From the NCBI RefSeq assembly GCF_022664535.1, contig NZ_JAKUJY010000032.1, positions 1-39,678 of the forward strand: a DNA stretch of 39,678 nucleotides, in the 5' to 3' direction. This stretch comes from Sphingobium trunci (GTDB lineage Bacteria; Pseudomonadota; Alphaproteobacteria; Sphingomonadales; Sphingomonadaceae). The position numbers and the translations under genes were made by a program. This document shows, piece by piece, positions 1 to 8,180 of this stretch (position 1 is its first letter; each line of letters starts with the position of its first letter). Below the pieces are notes generated by a model. That model was given only the letters and a program-made list of their open reading frames with translations. It did not search any database and was not told the origin of the DNA.

Positions 1-1
1 G

Positions 2-466
2 GGCCTGCGCATCCGGCGCACGGGCGTGCGCGATGTCGGGGAATTTCCCGGGCATTGCTGGCTGTCCGCCCTGTTTCCCAGCGGCAAGGCGTTCGGCATC
101 CTCGCTTTCCCGCCACGCAAGGACGGCACGCCCGCCTATTCGGAGGCCTTCACCTTCGACGGTCGGACCAAGCGCTATGGCAAGGTAATCGAGGCGCCCT
201 GGCTGACCCGGTTCGAGCCGCATGATGGCCGCCACGACCTGCTGCTGGAAATGGAGGATGGCGAGCGCATCCGCATCGACGGACGCACCCACAACAGCAC
301 TTTCCTGGCCAAAGGGACGCCGATGTTCGGCGACTGGACCCATGGTGGCGGGCCGCATCCCACGCCCTTGCCCTTCGCGCAGGGCGACGCGGTCTATAGC
401 TGGGACGGTGAGAGTGCTTATGGCATGACCGAGCGGTCGCTGCCGCTGGATCGCTGGGAGAAATAA
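2..466 (+). CDS. DUF7064-like protein, C-terminal part (truncated by window edge)
   Basis: The frame is open to the left edge, so only the last ~154 residues are visible; the first in-frame GTG (position 26) is probably internal. The visible part is rich in beta-strand-like segments: a PGHCW segment, a DGERIRIDG-type turn, and a YGMTERS ending that resembles the C-terminus of lipocalin-like DUF7064/DUF7065 proteins (CrtC/AttH-like fold) often found in sphingomonad and mycobacterial catabolic clusters. Family assignment is from pattern memory only. It converges with the SDR gene that ends 4 bases downstream on the other strand. No catalytic residue can be named. Confidence 0.5.
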   Translation, partial: GLRIRRTGVRDVGEFPGHCWLSALFPSGKAFGILAFPPRKDGTPAYSEAFTFDGRTKRYGKVIEAPWLTRFEPHDGRHDLLLEMEDGERIRIDGRTHNSTFLAKGTPMFGDWTHGGGPHPTPLPFAQGDAVYSWDGESAYGMTERSLPLDRWEK

Positions 467-470
467 GGGG

Positions 471-1403
471 TCAGGCCACCAGCCGCTCCGAAACGCGCCA
501 CAGCTCCTCTGCGTCGGCGGGCACCATCACCGTGGGATCATAACCGTTCCACGGATGTGTGTCCGGCCCGGTGGGGATGGCCAGTGCGCAATCCTCCAGC
601 ACCAGCCCGCCGCGCCCTTCCAACTCGGCTGCGCAGCAGGCCCACAAGGTGGTCGCCGCGCCCTGTTCGACCGTCTTCATGACGGGATTGGGTTTGCCGT
701 CGGGCAGGATGAAGCCGATCTGCCGCTTCAGTTCCTCCCCATGATAGCGTTGCAACCCGGTCAGGACCGATCCGGGCAAGACGGCATTGGCGAAGATGCC
801 GCGCCCGCTCCATTGCCGGGTCGCTTCCATGGCGAACAGGATGTTGGCGGTCTTCGACTCGCCATAGGCGGCCAGGTCGTTCCGCTCGCGCGCCCGCCAT
901 TGCAGGTCGCTGAAGTCGATGCGCTTCCCCTTGTGTGCGGCCGAACTCAGCATGACGATCCGCGCACCCTGCGCCGACAGCCGGTCGAGCAACAGGTTGG
1001 CGAGCAGGAAATGGCCGAGATGATTGGTCGCGAAACGCACGTCGAGACCATTTTCCAGATGCGCCTCCGGCGTCTTCGACACACCGGCATTGGCCACCAG
1101 CAGATGGACCGCTTCATGGCGGGCGTTCACGTCGGCGGCAAAGGTGCGAACCGACCGCGGGTCCGCCAGATTCAGCTCCAGTGTTTCGACCGGCTGTCCG
1201 GTCTCGCCTGCGATGGCATCGGCGACACCGCGTCCCGCCTCCGCATTGCGCACCCCCAGGATCAACTGCGCTCCGGCATCGGCAAGGGCGCGGGCGGTTT
1301 CGATGCCAAGGCCTGAGCCTGCGCCGGTGACGATGGTCAGCCTTCCGCTCAGATCATGGGCGCGCGCGACCTCCAATGCGGTGGAATGACGATCGAAGGG
1401 CAT
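471..1403 (-). CDS. SDR-family oxidoreductase (retinol dehydrogenase/WWOX-like)
   Basis: NAD(P)-dependent alcohol/ketone oxidoreductase of 310 residues. The cofactor motif TGAGSGLG is at residues 26-33, ANAG at 104-107, the catalytic Ser near 153-154 and YGESK at 180-184. The 310-residue length, the LGHF segment and the SSAAHKG segment match the retinol-dehydrogenase-like branch of SDRs rather than the ~250-residue classical FabG-like form. The ATG start is preceded by a GGAGAG ribosome site. It is transcribed divergently from the next SDR, and the intergenic region holds a perfect palindrome (1443-1460), so both are probably controlled by one repressor. Substrate unknown; a hydroxylated hydrophobic intermediate is an inference from context. 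Confidence 0.85.
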   Translation of the reverse strand: MPFDRHSTALEVARAHDLSGRLTIVTGAGSGLGIETARALADAGAQLILGVRNAEAGRGVADAIAGETGQPVETLELNLADPRSVRTFAADVNARHEAVHLLVANAGVSKTPEAHLENGLDVRFATNHLGHFLLANLLLDRLSAQGARIVMLSSAAHKGKRIDFSDLQWRARERNDLAAYGESKTANILFAMEATRQWSGRGIFANAVLPGSVLTGLQRYHGEELKRQIGFILPDGKPNPVMKTVEQGAATTLWACCAAELEGRGGLVLEDCALAIPTGPDTHPWNGYDPTVMVPADAEELWRVSERLVA

Positions 1404-1442
1404 CCCTCTCTCCTGCCTGTTTTCTCCCTGAGCAATAGATTT

Positions 1443-1460
1443 CTTGACTTGTTAGTCAAG
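1443..1460. promoter_or_regulatory. TetR-type palindromic operator between divergent SDR genes
   Basis: CTTGACT-TGTT-AGTCAAG is a perfect 7-base inverted repeat with a 4-base spacer. On the minus strand it contains TTGACT followed 16 bases later by TATTGC, a plausible -35/-10 pair for the SDR at 471-1403, so the palindrome overlaps the promoter. The size and symmetry fit a TetR-family dimer site, and a TetR gene is present at 19504-20163. Linking that protein to this site is inference. Confidence 0.6.
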
Positions 1461-1516
1461 TGATAGGACAGATGGCTCGAACCCGGCAAAGGCCGGGACA
1501 GGAAAGGATCGACTGG

Positions 1517-2275
1517 ATGCCGCTGTTTGAAGGGAAGGTCGCGCTTGTCACGGGCGGCGCGACGGGAATCGGGCGCGAAACCGCCCTGCGCTATGCCGCA
1601 GAAGGCGCGCGCGTGACGGTTGCCGACATCAACGAGGACGAAGGGCAGAAAACGGTCGGGATGATCGAGGCGGCCGGAGGGCAGGCGCTCTTCATCCGCA
1701 CCGATGTGACCAGTTCCACCGATGTCGAGGCGATGGTCGCGCGAACGATGAATCGCTTCGGCCGACTCGACGCGGCGTTCAACAATGCCGGAACGCCGGG
1801 TGGCTTCACCAATGTCGTCGATTGCACCCAGGCCGAATGGGACCGCACCATCGCGCTCAACCTGACCAGCGTGTGGCTGTGCATGAAGCATGAGATCCCG
1901 GCCATGCTCGCCAGCGGCGGCGGCGCCATCGTCAATACCGCGTCGGAGGCGGCGAACCATCCCTCGCCGCATATGGCCACCTATATCGCGACCAAGAGTG
2001 GCGTGGTGGGGCTGACCCGGTCGGCGGCGCTCGACTTTGCCGGGCAGAACATCCGGGTGAACGCGCTGTTGCCCGGACCCACGGTCACGCCGATGCTGAT
2101 GCAGGGCACGCAGGGGCTGGAGCGCTCGCTCGAAGCGTTCGGCGCGGGCCTGCCGATGGGCCGCGTGGGTCAGCCGCGCGAACAGGCCGATGTGGTGATC
2201 TTCCTCACCTCCGAAATGTCGTCCTTCGTCACCGGCATGGCCGTGTCGGTCGATGGCGGCCTGAACCTGCGCTGA
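1517..2275 (+). CDS. Classical SDR oxidoreductase
   Basis: Classical short-chain dehydrogenase of 252 residues, NAD(P)-dependent and cytoplasmic. TGGATGIG is at residues 12-19, NNAG at 89-92, catalytic Ser at 143 and YIATK at 156-160. The ATG at 1517 was chosen because a GGAAAGG site lies about 9 bases upstream and the Rossmann motif starts at the usual distance; an upstream in-frame ATG at 1460 would start inside the operator and add 19 unmatched residues. It is the first gene of a three-gene run with the two epimerase-like genes (6 bases to the next start). It probably oxidises or reduces a ring or side-chain hydroxyl in the island's pathway; the substrate is unknown. Confidence 0.88.
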   Translation: MPLFEGKVALVTGGATGIGRETALRYAAEGARVTVADINEDEGQKTVGMIEAAGGQALFIRTDVTSSTDVEAMVARTMNRFGRLDAAFNNAGTPGGFTNVVDCTQAEWDRTIALNLTSVWLCMKHEIPAMLASGGGAIVNTASEAANHPSPHMATYIATKSGVVGLTRSAALDFAGQNIRVNALLPGPTVTPMLMQGTQGLERSLEAFGAGLPMGRVGQPREQADVVIFLTSEMSSFVTGMAVSVDGGLNLR

Positions 2276-2281
2276 GAGGAA

Positions 2282-3214
2282 ATGACTATGCTGGAAGGAA
2301 AGAAAATTCTCATCACGGGCCATACCGGACGCATCGGTCAGGCCGTGGCGACGCGTTTCGCGCCGGTCTGCGAGATGTGGGGGCTGGCCCGCTATACACG
2401 CGAAGGATCGCTGGAGGAGGCGAAGAGCCTGGGCGTCATCCCCGTCAAGGGCGATTTCGGACGCGGTTCGCTCGACCAGGTGCCGACCGATTTCGACTAT
2501 GTGCTGCACATCGCTGCGGACATCACGCCCAAGTCGGCCGAAGCGGGCATGATTGACAATAGCGACGGTCCCGCGCGCCTGATGAAGCATTGCCGCAATG
2601 CCAAAGCGTTCCTGCATGTATCCACCACCGGCGTCTATCGCCAGAATGCCGACCCGCGCCATGTCTATGCTGAGGACGACGATCTGGGCGGCTATTTCGG
2701 CGGGCAATATGTGCCGACCAAGCTGGCTGGCGAGGGGGCGGTGCGCGCCGCCTGCTTCATCCTCGACCTGCCGACGGTCATCTGTCGCCAGAATGTCCAA
2801 TATGGCGGCCCGCATGTGAATGGGGGCCTGATCGACCGTTTCCTCGACGAACTGGTGACATCGGGCAATGTGCTCGCGCCGACCGAAGAGGTGAATTATT
2901 GCGGCGCCATCCATGAGGACGATATCTGCGATATCATCGAACCCTCGCTCGGCATGGCATCGGTCCCCGCCAGCATCGTCAACTGGTGCGGGGACGAAGC
3001 GGTCGAATGGCATGAATTGTTCGAATATGCGGGCGAGCTGATCGGGAAGAAGCCGAACTTCATCCGCAACCCGGACTTCACCTTTCCCAATTGCGTGCCC
3101 GATCCGGCGAAGCGGCAATCGATCGGTGGCCCCGCGAAGGTAAGCTGGCAACAGGGGGTGCGCCGTTCCCTCGAAATCCGCCACCCGCATCTGAAACTCA
3201 ACGTCGAGGCCTGA
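2282..3214 (+). CDS. NAD-dependent epimerase/dehydratase-like extended SDR (paralogue A)
   Basis: Extended SDR of 310 residues. TGHTGRIG is at 12-19 (NAD-binding, TGxTGxxG form), an STTGVY segment at 114-119 and YVPTK (Tyr143, Lys147) as the catalytic pair. The C-terminal half has the substrate-domain look of the family (IHEDDICD, then VNWCGDE). It is a very close tandem paralogue of the next gene: RFA..CEMWGLARY, VPTDFDYVLHIAAD and QNVQYGG recur in both. It is not a sugar epimerase by context; relatives in catabolic clusters probably act as dehydrogenases, reductases or isomerases on non-sugar substrates. Follows the SDR by 6 bases, so co-transcribed. Confidence 0.82.
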   Translation: MTMLEGKKILITGHTGRIGQAVATRFAPVCEMWGLARYTREGSLEEAKSLGVIPVKGDFGRGSLDQVPTDFDYVLHIAADITPKSAEAGMIDNSDGPARLMKHCRNAKAFLHVSTTGVYRQNADPRHVYAEDDDLGGYFGGQYVPTKLAGEGAVRAACFILDLPTVICRQNVQYGGPHVNGGLIDRFLDELVTSGNVLAPTEEVNYCGAIHEDDICDIIEPSLGMASVPASIVNWCGDEAVEWHELFEYAGELIGKKPNFIRNPDFTFPNCVPDPAKRQSIGGPAKVSWQQGVRRSLEIRHPHLKLNVEA

Positions 3215-3222
3215 GACGAACC

Positions 3223-4155
3223 ATGACCACGATCGAAGGCAAGAAAGTCCTCATCACCGGGCTGACGGGGCGGATCGGACAAGCGATCGCGACCCGCTTC
3301 GCTTCCTCCTGCGAGATGTGGGGGCTGGCCCGCTACGGCCGCACGGGGTCGAAGGACGAAGCGCGGGCACTGGGCGTCATTCCTGTGCAGGGCGATTTCG
3401 CGCGCGGCTCGCTCGACCAAGTGCCGACCGATTTCGACTATGTGCTGCACATCGCCGCCGATGTGATGCCGCCGACCTCGGAAGATGGCATGGTCGACAA
3501 TAGCGATGGCGCCGCGCGGCTGATGAAGCATTGCCGTGACGCGAAAGCCTTCCTGCATGTTTCGGCCACCGGGATCTACCGGCAGCATGACGACCCGCAT
3601 CATCTTTATGCGGAGGATGCGGATCTGGGCGGCTTCTATGGCGGCCATTATGCGCCCACCAAGCTGGCGGGGGAGGGGGCGGTGCGCGCCGCTTGCCTCA
3701 TCCTGGAACTGCCCACGGTCATCTGCCGCCAGAATGTGCAATATGGTGGCGGGCATGAGAGCGGCGGCCTGATCGACCGGTTCCTCGATATTTTCGTGGA
3801 GACGGGCGAGGCCTATCTGCCGCCGGAGGGGCCTCTGGTCATCGGTCCGATCCACGAGGATGATATTTGCGACATCGTGGAACCGTCGCTGGGCATCGCG
3901 TCGGTCCCGGCCGGCATCGTCAACTGGAGCGGCGACGAGATGGTCGATTGGCAGGAATTGTTCGAATATGCGGGCGAGCTGATCGGCCGGCGGCCGAACT
4001 TCATCCGCAAGCCGGAATTCGCCTTTCCCAACTGCATGCCTGATCCGGCGAAGCGCCGGTCCATCACCGGATCGCTCAAGGTGCGGTGGAAGGACGGGGT
4101 CAGGCGTTCGCTGGAAATGCGGCATTCCGAGTTGCGCCTGAACGACGTCAGCTAG
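3223..4155 (+). CDS. NAD-dependent epimerase/dehydratase-like extended SDR (paralogue B)
   Basis: Tandem duplicate of the preceding gene, also 310 residues with identical motif spacing: TGLTGRIG at 12-19 and YAPTK (Tyr143, Lys147). The ATG at 3223 gives an N-terminus collinear with paralogue A (MTTIEGKK against MTMLEGKK); a longer in-frame reading would run back into paralogue A. The STTG segment becomes SATG. Divergence is concentrated in the substrate domain (around residues 195-215), which suggests the copies differ in substrate rather than being a fresh duplication. Its last 8 bases overlap the 3' end of the convergent gene on the minus strand. Confidence 0.82.
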   Translation: MTTIEGKKVLITGLTGRIGQAIATRFASSCEMWGLARYGRTGSKDEARALGVIPVQGDFARGSLDQVPTDFDYVLHIAADVMPPTSEDGMVDNSDGAARLMKHCRDAKAFLHVSATGIYRQHDDPHHLYAEDADLGGFYGGHYAPTKLAGEGAVRAACLILELPTVICRQNVQYGGGHESGGLIDRFLDIFVETGEAYLPPEGPLVIGPIHEDDICDIVEPSLGIASVPAGIVNWSGDEMVDWQELFEYAGELIGRRPNFIRKPEFAFPNCMPDPAKRRSITGSLKVRWKDGVRRSLEMRHSELRLNDVS

Positions 4156-5074
4156 GGTTCTCGGGTGAGGCATTGCCTGGTCTCGTCGTACGGATCGTTC
4201 TGAACCCGATATGGGACGCGCCGAGGTCATGGTCCTGAGCCTGGAAGGCGGCCGCCCGGAAGTTGGCGCAATAGTTAAGCGCACACAAGTAGGAGCCGCC
4301 CTTGAGCAGGCGTCTTATTCCATCATCCGAACCCGCGCTGCTCGTCGTCCATTCCCAGACGTTGCCGATCATATCGTGGATACCCAGATTATTGGGTGGG
4401 AAACAGCCCACTGGCGCAATCCCGCGGAAATGATCCTGTCCGGTATCGACCGCCGGGAACACGCCCTGCCAGGTGTTGGCGATCGGCGCCGAGCCAGACG
4501 CGCGGTCATAAGCCCAGTCGAGCGGATCGCGCGGCCCGGTCTGGTCGGCCCTGGCCGCGCGTTCCCATTGCACCGCGTCCGGCAGTTCCGATGCCTGCCA
4601 TGCGGCGAAGGCACGTGCATCTTCGAAGGTGACGTGAACCACGGGCAGCCAGGATCGACCGGTGATATCGCTGCCCGGCCCTTGTGGATGCTGCCAGTCC
4701 GCGCCCCTGGCGAATCGCCACCACGATATCGGCCCGCCGATGTCCTGGCCCGACAACGGCGGCGAGAATAGTGCCGATCCACCCTCCCGCTCTGCCTGCG
4801 TCACATAGCCAGTGGCGGCGATGAAGCGGGCGAACTCGCCATTCGTGACTTCATGATCGCCGATCCAGAACTCCGGGACGTGGACGGGCTTGCCTGGTCG
4901 ACCGGGGCCATCCTCGCCCATCAGCACCGTTCCGGCAGGCACATGCACCCAGCGGGTAGAGGTGGCGCATTGCCGGACCGGCTCCCCTACCCATGATCCG
5001 TCGGCGGGCGCCGCCGCATAGACGGCGGTGCCTAGCGCAAGAGCCAGCAACAGCGCGGCCGGTCGCCGCGTCAT
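4148..5074 (-). CDS. Formylglycine-generating enzyme (sulfatase-modifying factor), exported
   Basis: Converts the sulfatase active-site cysteine to formylglycine. 308 residues from the ATG at 5074, which overlaps the sulfatase stop (ATGA). Residues 1-22 form a signal peptide (MTRRP, then a Leu/Ala core). The FGE-sulfatase domain carries HEVTNGEFARF, GNVWEW and the GGSYLC....YC motif. Both catalytic cysteines are present at about 264 and 269, with the five-residue spacing of the copper-dependent aerobic FGEs, so this is more than a generic SUMF-fold protein. The signal peptide is unusual, since sulfatases are generally modified before or during export. A 61-residue upstream extension of the frame lies within the sulfatase gene and is unlikely. 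Confidence 0.88.
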   Translation of the reverse strand: MTRRPAALLLALALGTAVYAAAPADGSWVGEPVRQCATSTRWVHVPAGTVLMGEDGPGRPGKPVHVPEFWIGDHEVTNGEFARFIAATGYVTQAEREGGSALFSPPLSGQDIGGPISWWRFARGADWQHPQGPGSDITGRSWLPVVHVTFEDARAFAAWQASELPDAVQWERAARADQTGPRDPLDWAYDRASGSAPIANTWQGVFPAVDTGQDHFRGIAPVGCFPPNNLGIHDMIGNVWEWTTSSAGSDDGIRRLLKGGSYLCALNYCANFRAAAFQAQDHDLGASHIGFRTIRTTRPGNASPENPS

Positions 5075-6798
5075 TTCCGGTCCGTTCCGCGATGGCCGGT
5101 GTCGATCCGTCCGACCGCATTGCCCTGCGGCAGGATCACGCCGACGCGCCGAGCATAGGCGTCCCAGTCCGTCACCAGTTCCGCCAGCTTCTGCGGCTCT
5201 CGCTCGGCCAGATCGCTGGTTTCGCCGGGATCGGTGCGGATATTGAACAGCAGCCAACGGCCGGTGGGCAGGCGGTCATCGATATTGCGGGCCATGTCGT
5301 TCAGCCACAGCGCCTTGTAATCGCCCTTGGTGATGTTGCGACCACCGAACAGTTCGCCACCTACCGGCGTGTCCGGCCCGCGCAGTGGCGTCTTGTCGCC
5401 CGCGAGTGCGGATTTCCACGACACGCCCTCCACCAGCGCCCGTCCCCGCGGACCGAGGCCGTGTCCGTCCGCAGGCTGCCTCGCGAAGTCGAGGGCGGTG
5501 GCGGCCACGTCCGTCGCGTGGGCTAGGCCGCCGTCCACAAGTCCCCTGCGGATGCCCGGTCCCGTCGCGAACAGCGGCGCCCGGATTCCGCCCTGCGCGG
5601 AAAATATCTTGAACAGCAGATAGGGCGATGTCCCCGCCTGGCCCCAACCCGGTCCGTACCAGATCAGCGAATTGGCGTGGCCGATATTGTCGAGGCTATT
5701 GTCATAATTGTCGGCGACCATCTTCGAGAAGCCGTCGTCGAAGGTGCCCACACGGTCATAGGCACTTCCCGCCGCTCCGTTGTCCGAGGTGAAGAGGATT
5801 ATGGTGTTGCGAAACTGTCCGTTGCGTTTCAATTGCGCGACGATCCGACCGACATTGTCGTCTATGCTGCGGATCATCGCGGCGTAGACTTCCATCTTGC
5901 GCGCCTCGATCGCCTGTTCCTGGGGTGTGAGGTCGGCCCAAGGCTTGATGCCGTACAGAGGGCCGAGCGACACGTCGCCGATCAGGCCGAGCGCTTTCTG
6001 ACGGTCGAACCGGCGCTGGCGCAGCACCTCATAGCCTTCGGCATATCGGCCCTTGTACCGGGCGATCAGTCTGTCCGGTGCCTGCAGCGGCCAATGGGGC
6101 GCGGTATAGGCGAGATAGCCGAAGAAGGGGCGGCTGTCCGCCTTCGCCTCGTCGAGGAGGGTGAGGAAATTGTCGGTGAAATAATCGGTCGAATAGGCTC
6201 CCTCCGGATAGGTGAGTGGCTTGCGGTCCTCGACATAGGCGCCGCCCGAATGGAATCCACCCTTGCGCCCGAAATGATTGTCGCCGCCGCCCAGCAGGGC
6301 GAAGGAGCGTTCGAACCCGCGATCGGCGGGCCACTGGCCCGGCTTTGCGCCCAGATGCCATTTGCCCGACAGCAGCGTGTGGTAGCCCGCGTCGCGCAGC
6401 CGTTCGGCGACGGTTGCGACACGCTGGTTCAGCACGCCCTCATAGCCCGGCTTGCCACGCTGGTTGTCGGTCAGCAATTCGGCCATGTTGCCGACGCCCG
6501 CGACATGGTTGTCGTTGCCGGTCAGCAGCATCGAGCGGGTGGGCGAGCAGGTGGGCGATACCTGGAAATTGGTGAAGCGGGCGCCCGAGGTAGCCAGCGC
6601 GTCCAGGTTGGGCGTGCCGATCTCGCCGCCGAACGCGCCGAGATCGGAATAGGCAAGGTCATCGGTCACGATGACGATGATGTTGGGTCGGCCGTCTTTC
6701 CCCGGAGCGGCCGAGGCGGCGGGCCCTATCAGGATCGAACCGAGGGCGAGGCCGGCGAGCCGCGCGAGCAGCCGGGTGGGCGAAGGGGCGCTGGACAT
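5071..6798 (-). CDS. Arylsulfatase (formylglycine-dependent), exported
   Basis: Type I sulfatase of 575 residues, hydrolysing a sulfate ester. The N-terminal hydrophobic stretch (about residues 8-31) ending ASAAP is a signal peptide, so the enzyme is periplasmic. DD at 46-47 gives metal ligands; CSPTR at 84-88 is the canonical CxPxR sulfatase signature whose Cys becomes formylglycine; GKWHLG and LFTSDNGA supply further active-site ligands. The gene is followed by its maturase with a 4-base overlap and preceded by an exported DUF1214-like gene and a TonB receptor. This suggests uptake of a sulfated molecule across the outer membrane and desulfation in the periplasm. The alkyl, aryl or steroid nature of the ester cannot be told. 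Confidence 0.93.
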   Translation of the reverse strand: MSSAPSPTRLLARLAGLALGSILIGPAASAAPGKDGRPNIIVIVTDDLAYSDLGAFGGEIGTPNLDALATSGARFTNFQVSPTCSPTRSMLLTGNDNHVAGVGNMAELLTDNQRGKPGYEGVLNQRVATVAERLRDAGYHTLLSGKWHLGAKPGQWPADRGFERSFALLGGGDNHFGRKGGFHSGGAYVEDRKPLTYPEGAYSTDYFTDNFLTLLDEAKADSRPFFGYLAYTAPHWPLQAPDRLIARYKGRYAEGYEVLRQRRFDRQKALGLIGDVSLGPLYGIKPWADLTPQEQAIEARKMEVYAAMIRSIDDNVGRIVAQLKRNGQFRNTIILFTSDNGAAGSAYDRVGTFDDGFSKMVADNYDNSLDNIGHANSLIWYGPGWGQAGTSPYLLFKIFSAQGGIRAPLFATGPGIRRGLVDGGLAHATDVAATALDFARQPADGHGLGPRGRALVEGVSWKSALAGDKTPLRGPDTPVGGELFGGRNITKGDYKALWLNDMARNIDDRLPTGRWLLFNIRTDPGETSDLAEREPQKLAELVTDWDAYARRVGVILPQGNAVGRIDTGHRGTDRK

Positions 6799-6813
6799 CC
6801 TTTCCTCCGATCC

Positions 6814-8154
6814 TCAATCGAGCCGGTTGCGATAGGCGCGGGCGCGCGCCTGGATGTCCGCCGCCCGCTGCGCCGGGGACACGGGCGGCGTGTCCGGCGC
6901 GATTTCCGCCTTCAGTTGGTTCAGCTTCACGACCTTGTAGCCGCGTAGCAGACCATCGCCTGTGCCCGCGCTATCGAAACCCTGCCAGCGCAACTGGACA
7001 TAGCCCTGATGCAGGCCGCCGGTGTCGACCCAGTTGGGTACGCCCGGATCGGTCGGCGACAGCACATAGGTATAGCCGCCGTCCGGGTCCGCCTTCGCTT
7101 GCGACAGGTTGACGCTGGCCTGATGCTCGCGGCTGTCGGGCGCGATCATCCAGGCGTCTACCGCCTGGATGCCGGTATAGCGTGCGCCGCCCCGACTTGT
7201 CCTGATGACCACCGCCTCGCCGGGGGCCAGGACATAGCGGGCGGCGGCGAGATAGCCCCAGTTGCCGTCGCGCGGCACTGGACCGACAGGCACATTGGCC
7301 TGCATGCCGCCGAACCAGTTGTCCTTGAAATGCGCCCAGAACCGCAGATAGGCCGGTAGGCCGGCGAGGATGTCCCGCCGCAGCGTCGCCGCGTCGCGCG
7401 GAGCCGTTTCGGGCTTGTCGAGGCGGCGGATGGTCAGCCGGTTGGGCTTCTGCGTCCAGTCGGACAGGACGTCGCGGACCGATATGCCGATCCGGCCCGG
7501 CTCCGTCCTCAGATGGTTGGACCCGTCGTCTGGCCCGCCAACGGTCAGGCGGAAGCTGCCGTCGGGCGCGACCTGCACGCCCTGGTCCGTCAGCATCCGG
7601 ATCTGCGATCCCATGTCCGCGCTGCTCTTGTTCTGGCGCAGGGCGGCATTGGTGCGGACGCTTTCGAAACTGAACTGCGCGGGCCGGTGCGCCTGGTCCA
7701 CCTGCCCGTTGATCTCGTAGCGGCCGGACCCGTCGATGGTCGTAATGCGGTAGATATGATCGGGATTGTCGCCCGCGACCGCCATGCCGATGCTATGGCC
7801 GTGCCAGTCATGCGGTGTATTGTCGTCGTACCACAGAATCTGGGGGGCGCCCGGATCGCCGGCGATCTCCTTGATGATGAAGGAACTGGTCCATTGTTCG
7901 ATGGCGTGGTCCAGCCGCGCCGCGCCTTCCGGTGTCTGTCCGACCGGCGTGGCCGCCAGTTCCGCGCGGACCGCCGCCTGGATCGCCTTGATTTCCGGGT
8001 CGGCGAGCAGCCTCACGGCGATCCGTTCGGCCGCGATCTGGCCGGGCGTGCCGAGGACGGAGGCCGCCTCCGCCTTGCTGCCGGCGGCGATGCCGGCGGA
8101 TGTGAGGCCGGTCGACATGAGCAGCGCAGCGGCTGCGTATCTGAGCGTGTTCAT
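6814..8154 (-). CDS. Exported DUF1214-like protein
   Basis: 446 residues with a clear signal peptide (residues 1-24, ending SAGIAAG). The C-terminal half has the pattern of DUF1214-type proteins: an NWFGGMQANVP segment, ALAPGEAVVIR-like strand, DAWMI, PDGGYTYVLSPTDPGVPNWVDTGG and a final LRWQG. The same ending (DPGHPNWLNTAGH.....MRW) occurs in the cytosolic homologue at 13340-14461, so the two are distant paralogues placed in different compartments. The function of the family is not established. The gene lies 16 bases before the sulfatase start and 26 bases after the TonB receptor stop, so it belongs to one operon and is probably part of periplasmic substrate handling. Confidence 0.65.
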   Translation of the reverse strand: MNTLRYAAAALLMSTGLTSAGIAAGSKAEAASVLGTPGQIAAERIAVRLLADPEIKAIQAAVRAELAATPVGQTPEGAARLDHAIEQWTSSFIIKEIAGDPGAPQILWYDDNTPHDWHGHSIGMAVAGDNPDHIYRITTIDGSGRYEINGQVDQAHRPAQFSFESVRTNAALRQNKSSADMGSQIRMLTDQGVQVAPDGSFRLTVGGPDDGSNHLRTEPGRIGISVRDVLSDWTQKPNRLTIRRLDKPETAPRDAATLRRDILAGLPAYLRFWAHFKDNWFGGMQANVPVGPVPRDGNWGYLAAARYVLAPGEAVVIRTSRGGARYTGIQAVDAWMIAPDSREHQASVNLSQAKADPDGGYTYVLSPTDPGVPNWVDTGGLHQGYVQLRWQGFDSAGTGDGLLRGYKVVKLNQLKAEIAPDTPPVSPAQRAADIQARARAYRNRLD

Positions 8155-8180
8155 CGCGTCTCTCCTTGGCTTTTATTGAA

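Noticed and set aside
1349..3190. 613-residue minus-strand open frame
   Set aside because: It runs antisense across an SDR and an epimerase-like gene with clear motifs; the Arg/His/Gly-rich translation is typical of the shadow frame of high-GC genes.
2896..4284. 462-residue minus-strand open frame
   Set aside because: Shadow of paralogue B and part of A; starts inside the FGE gene end.
5677..6948. 423-residue plus-strand open frame
   Set aside because: Antisense to the sulfatase carrying CSPTR; no family pattern.
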